From Mycolicibacterium flavescens (lineage in GTDB: Bacteria > Actinomycetota > Actinomycetes > Mycobacteriales > Mycobacteriaceae), in the NCBI GenBank assembly GCA_900637135.1, contig LR134353.1, positions 2,356,001-2,420,000 on the forward strand: a DNA stretch of 64,000 bases, written 5' to 3'. Every line of letters starts with the position of its first letter. Positions within the stretch are counted from its first letter, which is position 1. The notes under the pieces were generated by a model. It saw only the letters and a program-made list of their open reading frames with translations. It was not told the DNA's origin and made no database searches. The position numbers and the translations under genes were made by a program. Positions 48,776 to 57,119 of the stretch are shown here, piece after piece.

Positions 48776-50323
48776 TCAGTTCAGGAAGGTCTGCTCGTTG
48801 CGGAAGGTCACCGCGTCCAGGCGAGCGGTGAAGCGCTCGGTTTCGATGCGGATTCGTCCGTTGCGCTGAGTGATTCGTACGTCGGGCTCAACCGACCGGG
48901 GTCCCGCGCCGACGCTGATGCTGACGAGAGCGCCGGGGTAGGGATTGGCTGACCCGTTGTGCACCACCACCGTTGGGGGTCGCGGCGGCTGAGCGCGCAG
49001 ATCGGTGGTGTTCCAGATCCGCGACGACGCGGCTGCCATGGCCCACCGGCGGCGCGGGTCATACACGGCGACCACTTCACCGCTGGCAGAGGCGCGGCGA
49101 ATGAGCTGCCGGACAGCGAAATCGTCGTCGGAATCGATGACGATGCGGGTGGGCCCAGCCGGGTCGCGCAGCGGCATGAGTAGCAGCGCATCGTCGACTT
49201 TGCCCAGCATGACCCCCGACGAGCCGATGGCCACGGCTGCGTCGAGATCGGATGTCAACGTTCGCGCCGGCATTCCGTTGATCCGGTCGGATCCGGGCAG
49301 CAGCGCAGACAGCGCCCACCACTGGCGACCTGTGTAGCGGTTGAGGATGACCGCTGGGGGGGTGAGCAGCGGCTGCGCCGTGGTGAATCGCACCGTGGCC
49401 GACACGGTGATCCCCTCGCTCGAGCGGCGCAAGTGCAGCGCGAGCAGCGTGTGCTCTGAGGCGATTGCCCACATGTCATCGAGGCGTTCCGCCGTGAGGT
49501 CCTCAGAGCTGAGGTAGTAGCTGGTGACGTGGGCCCCACGGTGGGTGAGGTCTTTCCAGCCCTCGCGGAAGGTGCTCTCGATGTCTTCCTTGCTGCCGCC
49601 GTGCATGTCCAGAACAGCCTGGCGCATGTCGGCGGCCGTCATTGGTTCTGCGCGGCAACCGCTTTGGCGCAACGCACGTGTGATGCGACGGGTGACTGCG
49701 GCGACGGCGCCAGCGGCATCGGTGCGCCACATCAGCCCGGCCGTGGTGTCCGGAGCGCGGGTGTCCATGCGGATCATCAGCATGGTGCTGCGCTGTCCGG
49801 CTGCGGGTCGGTCGGCTAGGAGCTGGGCGTAGAACTGGCCATAGTTGTCACTGGCGGTGCGGCGGCCTTGAGCGATGACGTCGACGTCCACACCAAGTCC
49901 AAACCGTTGCATCTGCTCAGCAATCACGCTCAGTGGCAACGTGTTCGGGGTCTCAGCACCCTGCGGACGCAGCAGCGTGGGGATGTAGGGCCGACCCCAC
50001 ACGTTGACCATTGTGACCAGGGTGTGCTCATTGACGTGCACGCCCAAGGGCTGCCCATCGCTGTCGACGTCGACGTACTCGCCGGTTTCCACACGGTGTT
50101 CCTTATGGCGGAGCCGTCCGATGGATCGTGTGAGCCACTGCCAGGGTGTCAGCCGCGACACCTTCACCATCAGCAGCAGTGCGCCGAGGACCGCGCCGCC
50201 GGCTGCACCGGCCCACCATGGCCCGTCGAAGGCGATGGCGATGGCCGTGCCGACAACGGCGAGAATTTCGGTGGGCAATGCCGCGCGCAGATCGGCGCGC
50301 GCGCTCCAGGTGCGTTCCTTCAT
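48776..50323 (-). CDS. eccE: EccE, type VII secretion membrane component
   Basis: 515 residues from ATG 50321-50323, which overlaps the mycP stop as ATGA. Two N-terminal TM helices (LPTEILAVVGTAIAIAFDGPWWAG; GAVLGALLLMVKV) precede a large domain with EccE-type text (FGLGVDVDVIAQGRRTASDNYGQFYAQLLADRPAAGQRSTMLMIRMD; WALSALLPGSDR). EccE sits at the outer rim of the ESX inner-membrane complex and binds MycP. Last gene of the espI-eccD-mycP-eccE operon. Confidence 0.88.
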   Translation of the reverse strand: MKERTWSARADLRAALPTEILAVVGTAIAIAFDGPWWAGAAGGAVLGALLLMVKVSRLTPWQWLTRSIGRLRHKEHRVETGEYVDVDSDGQPLGVHVNEHTLVTMVNVWGRPYIPTLLRPQGAETPNTLPLSVIAEQMQRFGLGVDVDVIAQGRRTASDNYGQFYAQLLADRPAAGQRSTMLMIRMDTRAPDTTAGLMWRTDAAGAVAAVTRRITRALRQSGCRAEPMTAADMRQAVLDMHGGSKEDIESTFREGWKDLTHRGAHVTSYYLSSEDLTAERLDDMWAIASEHTLLALHLRRSSEGITVSATVRFTTAQPLLTPPAVILNRYTGRQWWALSALLPGSDRINGMPARTLTSDLDAAVAIGSSGVMLGKVDDALLLMPLRDPAGPTRIVIDSDDDFAVRQLIRRASASGEVVAVYDPRRRWAMAAASSRIWNTTDLRAQPPRPPTVVVHNGSANPYPGALVSISVGAGPRSVEPDVRITQRNGRIRIETERFTARLDAVTFRNEQTFLN

Positions 50324-51984
50324 CGTTGATGCTTCCTTCGCCAGACAGTTGTCCCCCACAGCACCGCGCCAACCAGCACCACGCCAGCCCCAATCTGGGC
50401 AGCCAGCATGCGTGCCGGTCGCGGATCCGGCGGCGGTGGGGGTGGCGGAACGTGCAAGGGCGCTTCGGTGGGTGTCGGTGCTTTGGCCGGAGCTGGCGGC
50501 ACGTCCCAGGTCAGTGCAGCGAGCGGGTCGACCACGCCGTAGCCGATCACGTTGTCGCGCCCGCCCGCAGGTGCGTGCGCGGTGGCCGTGAGTCGGTGAA
50601 TGACTTCGGCCGCGGGCAGCTGCGGGAACTTGGCCCGCACCAGTGCTGCCACTCCAGAGACATAGGCCGCCGAGAACGAGGAACCGATGATGGGTTTGAA
50701 CTTGTCCTCGTCGATCGAGGCGTTGATGACGTTTCCTGAGGTCGACAAGCCCACGATGTCAGACCCCGGCGCCGCGAGGTCTACCCACGGCCCGTGCAGC
50801 GACGCAGCTTGGCCCATTAGCGGTGTGCCGAAGTTGTCGGTGGCCGACACCGCCAACACGTAGTCGTCGAACCAGGCCGGTGAGGCGATGGTCACCACTT
50901 CATCCCAGCCGGATGCGCCGGTCGGTGGTGGCGGATTCTGACTGCATCCCTGGGTGCCCGCGTTGCCAGCGGCCGCGACGATCACCGCGTCGCGGTCGAC
51001 CGCTGCATAGCGCAGTGCCGCGCCTAGGATTGCCTGGTCGGTGGGCTTGGTTACCGGGATGCAGGACACCAGCGAGATGTTGATGACTCGTGCGCCGAGG
51101 TTGGCGGCATGCACGATCGCACGCGCCAGCGTGTTGATGTCGCCGGTTCTGCGGACCTGTTCTTGGTCCTGATCGATGCGGGGATCTTTCAGCCCGAAGT
51201 TCTGCGAGCTCTGTCGGATCGCCAAAATCACTGAGTCCGGGGCGATTCCGACCAGGCCATCGGGGCCACCAGTCGGGGGCGGCAGCTGTGGATGGGGACG
51301 CTGCGGCGCCTGGGCGACACTGCCGCTGGGGCCCCACGCCGAAGGTGGCCCGGGCGGCCCCGGCGGCGGCGGAGGTTCTGCCGGCGGTGGCGGGGGCGGA
51401 GGCGGAGGCTCGGTGGTGGTCTTGGTAACGGTGATTGTGGGCGGTGGCGGTGGCGGTGGAATCGGTTGTGGCGCCGGGGCTGCGGGCGGTGGCGGTGCCA
51501 CCTGGGCGCCCGCCGGACGCACCGGCAGCGGGGCACCCGAAGGTGCTGCGCCGATCAACGATGCGACCAAAGTCCCGTGTCCGTCACAATCTGAGAGCCC
51601 ATCACCGTACTGCGCCAACACGTAATCCCCGCCTGCCACCAGGTGCGGCAGGCGCGGAGAGGGCGCCACCCCGGTATCGATGACGGCGACGACGACCCCG
51701 GCACCGGTCGACTCTTGCCACGCCGCGGTCATATCCAGCATTGCCAGCGCCGGGGGCAGCTCGCGCAGATCGCTGCCGGGGACGACACCGGTCAGCGTGC
51801 ACGCGCGCGTCTGCTTCATCGGCCAGTCTGGGGCTGGCGCGGGATCTGGCGGTGGCGGGCCGGGCGGCACCACCGGTGGGGTGATCGCCCAGCTGGCTCC
51901 CATGCTGGTGGCGGCGAGCAGCGCAACCGTGCCTACCAGTCCAGCACCGGTACGCACCCGGTCGGCAAAAGGCTTGCGGCTCAT
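50320..51984 (-). CDS. mycP: MycP mycosin, subtilisin-like protease
   Basis: 554 residues from ATG 51982-51984 (ATGA overlap with eccD). A signal peptide (~15-35, GLVGTVALLAATSMGASWA) is followed by the subtilase triad: Asp in VVAVIDTGV, His in DCDGHGTLVASLIG, and Ser in GSSFSAAYVSGVAALV, with the oxyanion Asn in AAAGNAG. A C-terminal TM helix anchors it (MLAAQIGAGVVLVGAVLWG). Between His and the core is an extended Pro-rich insert of ~80 residues (PPPPPPP, EPPPPPGPPGPP), longer than usual. MycP stabilises the ESX membrane complex and cleaves some substrates. Confidence 0.93.
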   Translation of the reverse strand: MSRKPFADRVRTGAGLVGTVALLAATSMGASWAITPPVVPPGPPPPDPAPAPDWPMKQTRACTLTGVVPGSDLRELPPALAMLDMTAAWQESTGAGVVVAVIDTGVAPSPRLPHLVAGGDYVLAQYGDGLSDCDGHGTLVASLIGAAPSGAPLPVRPAGAQVAPPPPAAPAPQPIPPPPPPPTITVTKTTTEPPPPPPPPPAEPPPPPGPPGPPSAWGPSGSVAQAPQRPHPQLPPPTGGPDGLVGIAPDSVILAIRQSSQNFGLKDPRIDQDQEQVRRTGDINTLARAIVHAANLGARVINISLVSCIPVTKPTDQAILGAALRYAAVDRDAVIVAAAGNAGTQGCSQNPPPPTGASGWDEVVTIASPAWFDDYVLAVSATDNFGTPLMGQAASLHGPWVDLAAPGSDIVGLSTSGNVINASIDEDKFKPIIGSSFSAAYVSGVAALVRAKFPQLPAAEVIHRLTATAHAPAGGRDNVIGYGVVDPLAALTWDVPPAPAKAPTPTEAPLHVPPPPPPPDPRPARMLAAQIGAGVVLVGAVLWGTTVWRRKHQR

Positions 51985-53498
51985 ATCCCGTGCCTGACTG
52001 CGTTGCGGATTACCGGATACAGATTGAGCAGCCACAGTGCCCAGGGCAGCAGCGCGAGCAACAAGACGTACTCGATCATTTCCACGAACCGGCGCATCGG
52101 GGCGGTGTATTCGCGGAAGGGCACCACAAGCGCCGAGAGCAGTCCCAGCACGGCGAGGCCGAGGGTGACCGCGACGCAAATCATGGCCACCTTCAAGCTG
52201 GTGGAATCGCTGGCGGCGTAGCGGCCGATGGCCACTGCCGCTGCCCCCATACCGGCAACCATCAACGTGACGGACTGATAGCGGTCCACGAACGAGCGTG
52301 AGCGAAGCACCAGGATCACACAGACCGCTCCCACGAAGGCGGTGTAGCGCCATCCGCCGGGCTGGCCAGGTACCACGGCGTAGCGGGCGGCGACGATGGT
52401 CACCACGGCGAGCCCAATCATCATGCCGGTCAAGGTGTTGTTACCGCGCATCACCCATGCGCGGACCTGTTCCGCGGTGGCCACTCCGGTCGGGCCGACT
52501 GGCGACACGGTGTCGGAGGGCTGGCCGGGCAGCCGCTCGAAGACGCCGCGATTGGTCACGGACGGAAACAGCGGTGTCGGCACGCCGGAGGCGGCGACGG
52601 CGGTGCTGGTCGCCCACGTCACGGCGATAACCACGCCGATCATGGCGATGACGGCGACCCGTTCTGGACGGACCTCCCACGTCGAGGCCGCGACGACCGC
52701 CGCCACGAAGGCGAACGCACTGACGGTCAGAATCGCGGCGATCGCCACGATATGGCGGCCCCAGATCGTGGCGAGCACGATGACCCCGACGATGACGGCA
52801 ACAAGCGGTGCGGCGAGGTGCCACAGGCTCGGGGTGCCCGGCAGGGACATGGCCGCGGCAGCCGCCGCGGGAATGAGCGCGACCCAGGACAGTGCGTGAC
52901 CGGTTGCGCGGCGCTCACGGCCGGCCACAGTGCTGGGGTCTGCCTTGGACAGTCCGCGGGCTGCCGCGACGAGCGCCACCAGCATCGTCCAAGCCGAGGC
53001 TGCGCCGATCCAGCCGTACGAGGCGTCGGTGCCGCCGATGCTCCACCACCAGTTGACCAGGATGAGGCATGCCCACCCCACAACGCCTGCGGTGAGCCAG
53101 CTGGCGACCTTGCGGCCCATGTCGGGTGTCAGGGTGGCCAGCAGCTGATTGGCGGCCCGCGCGATGGCGGTCGAGACCATTTCCGTCACCGGTTCGTAGG
53201 TCTCGGCCGAGGCCGCCGGCAGCAGCCACAATTGCTCCCCGTCGAGCACCCCACACTCATCCAGCGTCTTCTGCGGGTCCAGCGGTTGTGCGTCCGCGCG
53301 GCACAACCGGTAGCTCTGCTCGGGATTGAGCAGTGGGCGGCCCCGTTCGCGCAGAACCTCGTTGACGCGGGCCACCAGGTCTTCGGTGACCGCGATCAGC
53401 GCCACCCCGGCGGGCAGGGAGTAGTCGATCTCGAAGTCCTCACCCACCAGGAGCGCGACCCGGCACAGCGCCGGGGTGGACGGCTCGGCGGGGTTCAC
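51981..53498 (-). CDS. eccD: EccD, polytopic channel protein of the ESX system
   Basis: 505 residues. The N-terminal ~100 residues are a ubiquitin-like domain (RVALLVGEDFEIDYSLPAGVALIAVTEDLV; DECGVLDGEQLWLLPA). About eleven TM helices follow (VVGWACLILVNWWW through YVLLLALLPWALWLLNL), the standard EccD count. EccD lines the inner-membrane channel with EccB, EccC and EccE. It overlaps espI upstream and mycP downstream by ATGA. Confidence 0.92.
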   Translation of the reverse strand: MNPAEPSTPALCRVALLVGEDFEIDYSLPAGVALIAVTEDLVARVNEVLRERGRPLLNPEQSYRLCRADAQPLDPQKTLDECGVLDGEQLWLLPAASAETYEPVTEMVSTAIARAANQLLATLTPDMGRKVASWLTAGVVGWACLILVNWWWSIGGTDASYGWIGAASAWTMLVALVAAARGLSKADPSTVAGRERRATGHALSWVALIPAAAAAAMSLPGTPSLWHLAAPLVAVIVGVIVLATIWGRHIVAIAAILTVSAFAFVAAVVAASTWEVRPERVAVIAMIGVVIAVTWATSTAVAASGVPTPLFPSVTNRGVFERLPGQPSDTVSPVGPTGVATAEQVRAWVMRGNNTLTGMMIGLAVVTIVAARYAVVPGQPGGWRYTAFVGAVCVILVLRSRSFVDRYQSVTLMVAGMGAAAVAIGRYAASDSTSLKVAMICVAVTLGLAVLGLLSALVVPFREYTAPMRRFVEMIEYVLLLALLPWALWLLNLYPVIRNAVRHGI

Positions 53499-55315
53499 TT
53501 CCCGTCCTCACTGCTGTTGAAGCCCGAGGCCAGCCGAGCGGTGATTTCCAGGTAGCGCCGCCGTGTCTCCGGGCGCAGCTCGTTGATGTCAATCACCCCA
53601 GCAGAGGCGATATGCGGATCGAACGGGACGACGAAGACGCGTTGCGGGCTGACCCAGCGAGAGAACTTCTCCACCAGCGACTCCACCAACTTGCGGTGAG
53701 CCTTGCCTGTCTCGCCCCGCACATCGTTGATGACGACGACGGTGCGTTGTAGCAACCGGTGATAACCAGCCTCGTAGGCCCAATCCATCAGCTCAGCAGC
53801 GCCTTTCGCGCCGTCCGGCGCTGTCGAAGCCACCATGATCAAGGCGTCGGCGCGGCTCATCAGGCCGGGGATGACCTGGTGGTCGACATCGGTGCCGGAG
53901 TCGCTGATCAACACGCTGTAGAAGCGCTGCAGCACCGCATGAGTGTCGGTGTACACCTGCGCAGTCAGTGGCTGACGATCGCTTTGGTATCGATTGCCTA
54001 GGACATCGAGGCCGGCAGACTCGTTCATCCCGACGTGCGAGCGAATATCGCTGTAACCATTCAGGTTTCGATCCGACAGCACGTCCTTGTAGGAGTTCGT
54101 GGCTTTGGGGTCGATCCGATCGGCCAGGTTCGAGGCGCGATCGGGGTTGGCGTCGATGGCGATCACTTTGTCCTTGCGCAGCGAGGCGAATGTCGACCCG
54201 ATCGACGCGGTGGTCGTTGTCTTGCCCACGCCACCCTTGCCGCCCAGCACCACGATGGAGTAGGTGCCGCGCAGGTGGCCGGCGACCGTCGCGTTGAGGT
54301 TACGCAGCAGCTGCTCATCCGGTGACTCGCCGGTGTTGATGAGCTTGAATGTCCCGTAGTAGAGCCACTTTCGCCATCCGCGTGACGAGGGGATCTTGCG
54401 TGGAGTGTTGAGTTCGGAAGCGGAAATCTGCTCGCTGCGCAGCTCAGCACCCCCGGACCCGGTGTTGTGGGACCAGTCCCATTCGGGCGGTCGCGGCCCG
54501 CTGGGCGCTACGGGTTCACTTTGCCGCGACTCCGGCGCCCGCGCCGACCAGCCCGGCGGTGGCTGGGTGGGTCGCTGTCCCCCGCCTGACTGGGGGGCAC
54601 CGCCCTGAGCCGGCCAACCGGGAGGAGGCGGTGGTGTTGCGTTGGATCCCAACGCGTTTCGCAGCGTTTCGCGAGACAGAAACTGTGTGCGTTCCTCCGG
54701 CGCGACCGGCCGAGGAGCCGGTCGTCCCGGCGGTTCTGCCTCCTGGCGTGGTACGTCATTGCCGAAGGCTGATGGCTGTCCAGCCGGGCGTGCGCTCCAC
54801 GGCGGCGCTGCAGGTCCCTGTTCGTGGTGCTGCGGACCTTCGGCCGTGGGCGGTCTAGGCGTCGCGTTCACTTGGGCTGTTGGCTCATCGTTCGCAGGCG
54901 GGAATTTCGCTGCCGGAGTGCGTATCTCACCCTGGATGGGGCTGGATTCGAGGCTCTGGTTGGGGCCTTCGAGCGACTGAGGCGGCCAGGGAACCGCGGG
55001 ATAACCCGGTGGGGGCGCTGCGGCATCCCCGCGCGGCACGTTGTTCGTCGGTGGGGTCTGACCCGTCGTCGGTGGCTGTTGGCCCCATCCCCCGCCGCTG
55101 TCGCCGGGTGGGTCGATGTGGTGCCGGCCGCCGGCAGGGTCGCCCTGGGGCTCGTCTGTAGCAGCAAATGGTGGCTGCGGATAGCTGGGGCCTGCTGGCG
55201 GCGTTTCGTCGCCGGCGCTTGCGGCCCCTGGTGCACTCCCGCGCGTCTCGTCGTCATCGCCGCGCCCCGTGTTGTTCAGTGCGTCGAAGAACTGTTGATC
55301 TCTGGACTCGGTCAT
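53495..55315 (-). CDS. espI: EspI-like protein: Pro-rich tail plus MinD/ParA-type ATPase
   Basis: 606 residues. The N-terminal ~290 residues are disordered, rich in Pro, Gly and Gln (PPAGPSYPQPPF; TPPTNNVPRGDAAAPPPGYPAVP). The C-terminal ~260 residues form a deviant Walker ATPase: IVVLGGKGGVGKTTTTASIGS, VIAIDANPDRASNLADRI and LISDSGTDVDHQVIPGLMSRADALIMV. This matches EspI of ESX-1, which binds ATP and regulates secretion, and is found in ESX-P clusters. It is the first gene of the operon with eccD, mycP and eccE. Whether it positions the machinery like ParA is unknown. Confidence 0.85.
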   Translation of the reverse strand: MTESRDQQFFDALNNTGRGDDDETRGSAPGAASAGDETPPAGPSYPQPPFAATDEPQGDPAGGRHHIDPPGDSGGGWGQQPPTTGQTPPTNNVPRGDAAAPPPGYPAVPWPPQSLEGPNQSLESSPIQGEIRTPAAKFPPANDEPTAQVNATPRPPTAEGPQHHEQGPAAPPWSARPAGQPSAFGNDVPRQEAEPPGRPAPRPVAPEERTQFLSRETLRNALGSNATPPPPPGWPAQGGAPQSGGGQRPTQPPPGWSARAPESRQSEPVAPSGPRPPEWDWSHNTGSGGAELRSEQISASELNTPRKIPSSRGWRKWLYYGTFKLINTGESPDEQLLRNLNATVAGHLRGTYSIVVLGGKGGVGKTTTTASIGSTFASLRKDKVIAIDANPDRASNLADRIDPKATNSYKDVLSDRNLNGYSDIRSHVGMNESAGLDVLGNRYQSDRQPLTAQVYTDTHAVLQRFYSVLISDSGTDVDHQVIPGLMSRADALIMVASTAPDGAKGAAELMDWAYEAGYHRLLQRTVVVINDVRGETGKAHRKLVESLVEKFSRWVSPQRVFVVPFDPHIASAGVIDINELRPETRRRYLEITARLASGFNSSEDGK

Positions 55316-55369
55316 GTAGCCCCGCCCTCCTGCCGATTTCCACCGGGGAGCGCTAAAGGCTCCTCGAAT

Positions 55370-55384
55370 CGGTGAATATCACCG
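55370..55384. promoter_or_regulatory. Dyad upstream of espI
   Basis: CGGTGA (55370-55375) and TCACCG (55379-55384) around ATA, about 55 bases before the espI ATG and between it and the espG stop. It could be an operator for the espI-eccD-mycP-eccE operon. The rest of this 121-base gap shows nothing clear. Confidence 0.4.
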
Positions 55385-55436
55385 TCGCAGAAAGACTACC
55401 AACCACACATTTCAGGCGTCCACGACGTTAAGCACA

Positions 55437-56393
55437 TCAGTGTGCGTGAAATGTCTGAATTCTTTGATGCTGGTCCCAGCCAGCACCGCTGGGCAGGTCC
55501 TTCAGCACGTCGCTCACCGCGCGATTGATCCGCGCCGCGGTGCCGGGAAACAGCATTGTCCAGCGCTGCTGGTCGTCGGTGGTACTGGAGGAGATGACGA
55601 CCCTGCCCATCAGGGAGTCGACAACCATCGCACCCGTAGCGGCAAACTCAGGACCATCCACTGAATATTGGGTGGCGCCGATGGCCGCGCGCACGGCCCC
55701 GGTATCGGACACGGCGACGATAACGCGAGCCTGGCGTGCCGTCAGGCCTAGCTTCAGCAATTCCCCGATCACGTCGTAACCCTGCGGGTCCGACTGCCAG
55801 CTGCCCAGCACTGACTCCAGCTGTTCGGCCTCGATGTTGACGCCCTCGAACTCGGCCGGGATCTCCTCCCCGAGCAAGTCGTTCACAGCCTCGAAAACAG
55901 TAGTGTCACCGTCGAGGGGGCTGATGGTCACTTCGTCGAGCGGTTCCTCACCGCTTCGCCACACGCGCGCTGCGACAACCCATTTACCGTCACGGCGACA
56001 CAGAACCGCTGTCCGATCGGCAGATTGGTGTGCGCGCCATGCGCGTAGCGCTGCCGCGGCAGCAAGAGGCTCTTTGAGCGGATCCGCTGGCGGCGTAAAG
56101 ATTTCTGGGGGGCCGGTGAGACGCTCAGACTTCGCGTCCGGGCGGGACACCCTGATTGACACGTCGATATCGCAGCGGCCCAGTGTCCAAAGCCATTCCT
56201 GCACATCAGGGTCCAGTGTCCGGCCCTGGCAGACCCCCGCCTCCTCCAGTACCTGCAGGCCGGGGTGGGAGGCCAGCATAGCCTCGGTGTCGCCCACAGG
56301 CCGCACGCGCAGCGCCGCAGGAAGTCTGGTGACGCCAGAGAGCGCAGCTGTCAGCCACAGTCCTTCGGAGGTGGTCGACAGCTGCGCTCCCAT
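55437..56393 (-). CDS. espG: EspG, PE/PPE-specific chaperone
   Basis: 318 residues. It follows the EspG pattern: an N-terminal strand-rich region with LQVLEEAGVCQGRTLDPDVQEWLWTLGRCDIDVSIRVSRP, the Arg/Trp-rich RDGKWVVAARVWRSGEEPLDEVTISPL, and a C-terminal GRVVISSSTTDDQQRWTMLFPGTAARINRAVSDVLKDLP. EspG binds the tip of the PE-PPE heterodimer and delivers it to its own ESX system. It is fifth in the PE-PPE-Esx-Esx-EspG order, 14 bases after the second Esx gene. Confidence 0.9.
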   Translation of the reverse strand: MGAQLSTTSEGLWLTAALSGVTRLPAALRVRPVGDTEAMLASHPGLQVLEEAGVCQGRTLDPDVQEWLWTLGRCDIDVSIRVSRPDAKSERLTGPPEIFTPPADPLKEPLAAAAALRAWRAHQSADRTAVLCRRDGKWVVAARVWRSGEEPLDEVTISPLDGDTTVFEAVNDLLGEEIPAEFEGVNIEAEQLESVLGSWQSDPQGYDVIGELLKLGLTARQARVIVAVSDTGAVRAAIGATQYSVDGPEFAATGAMVVDSLMGRVVISSSTTDDQQRWTMLFPGTAARINRAVSDVLKDLPSGAGWDQHQRIQTFHAH

Positions 56394-56407
56394 GGGTCAG
56401 TCCTTAC

Positions 56408-56701
56408 TCAGATGCCGACGAAGCGGGCAGCGTTCGCCGCGTCACCCATATCGGTGTTCTGCACCGCGCCGCCCTGGGCGCCGCCGTGCCGCTGGATGGT
56501 CTCGAAGACCTGCTGGTAGGCCTGCGTGATCGAACGCTGAGCCTCGGCGTAGGCGTTGGCACCCTTGTCGCTCCAGAAGTCCTGCGTCTGGGCGAGAACC
56601 TGCAGTGCCTGCTCCTGAAGACCGTTCAGATGCGAGACCAAGCCGGCCTGGGCGGCCACGTGGTCCATCATCTTCGCCTGGTCGTACCGCATACCCTCCA
56701 T
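56408..56701 (-). CDS. esxA: WXG100-family protein, EsxA-like with WSD turn
   Basis: 97 residues, helix-turn-helix. The turn reads DFWSDKGANAYAEAQ: the Trp is kept, but Gly of WxG is replaced by Asp. Helix 2 (SITQAYQQVFETIQRHGG) has the YxxxE-type spacing YQQVFE. It is predicted to pair with the protein encoded at 56739 and be secreted by the ESX core. The symbol is by position (second of the pair), not by proven orthology. Start ATG, GGAGAACCCAC upstream. Confidence 0.85.
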   Translation of the reverse strand: MEGMRYDQAKMMDHVAAQAGLVSHLNGLQEQALQVLAQTQDFWSDKGANAYAEAQRSITQAYQQVFETIQRHGGAQGGAVQNTDMGDAANAARFVGI

Positions 56702-56738
56702 GTGGGTTCTCCTTCGAAAGTTGTTGTCGGTAGTTGGG

Positions 56739-57047
56739 TTACGCCTGGGTGGCGACGCTGGACAGCTTGGCCTGGTTCTCGGCCTCCACGCGGTCGTACT
56801 CGTTGGCGCCGGTCTGCATGGCCTGGATCACCTGATCGAACCGGGCCGAGACGTTGCGGCCGGTGGTGGCCACTTCCTCGGTGGTCTTCATCGAGGCCAC
56901 GGAGGCGATGCCGACGAAGGCGCTCCCGCCGAGGTCCTGGTTCATCGTCATGTAGCGGCCCAGGGCGTTGAGCGTCTGGTTCTTGATCTCGTCGAGCTGG
57001 CTGGCCGAGTTGCGCAGCTTGGTTGAGTCAGTCTGGAACATGTCCAC
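56739..57047 (-). CDS. esxB: WXG100-family protein, EsxB-like with FVG turn
   Basis: 102 residues, two helices. In place of the WxG turn the text is LGGSAFVGIAS, with Phe for Trp. The C-terminal end has EYDRVEAENQAKL, which contains the YxxxD/E export signal that in EsxB/CFP-10 docks onto EccC. So this is probably the EsxB-like partner carrying the signal. AAAGGAAGTGGAC gives a good ribosome-binding site. It lies 72 bases after the PPE gene and 37 bases before the EsxA-like gene. Confidence 0.85.
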   Translation of the reverse strand: MDMFQTDSTKLRNSASQLDEIKNQTLNALGRYMTMNQDLGGSAFVGIASVASMKTTEEVATTGRNVSARFDQVIQAMQTGANEYDRVEAENQAKLSSVATQA

Positions 57048-57119
57048 TTCCTTTCGAGTCCCGTATGGGATGGGTGTGCTGGTTGGTTGTCATGTGTTGC
57101 GCCGGTTGTCGCCGAGCGA

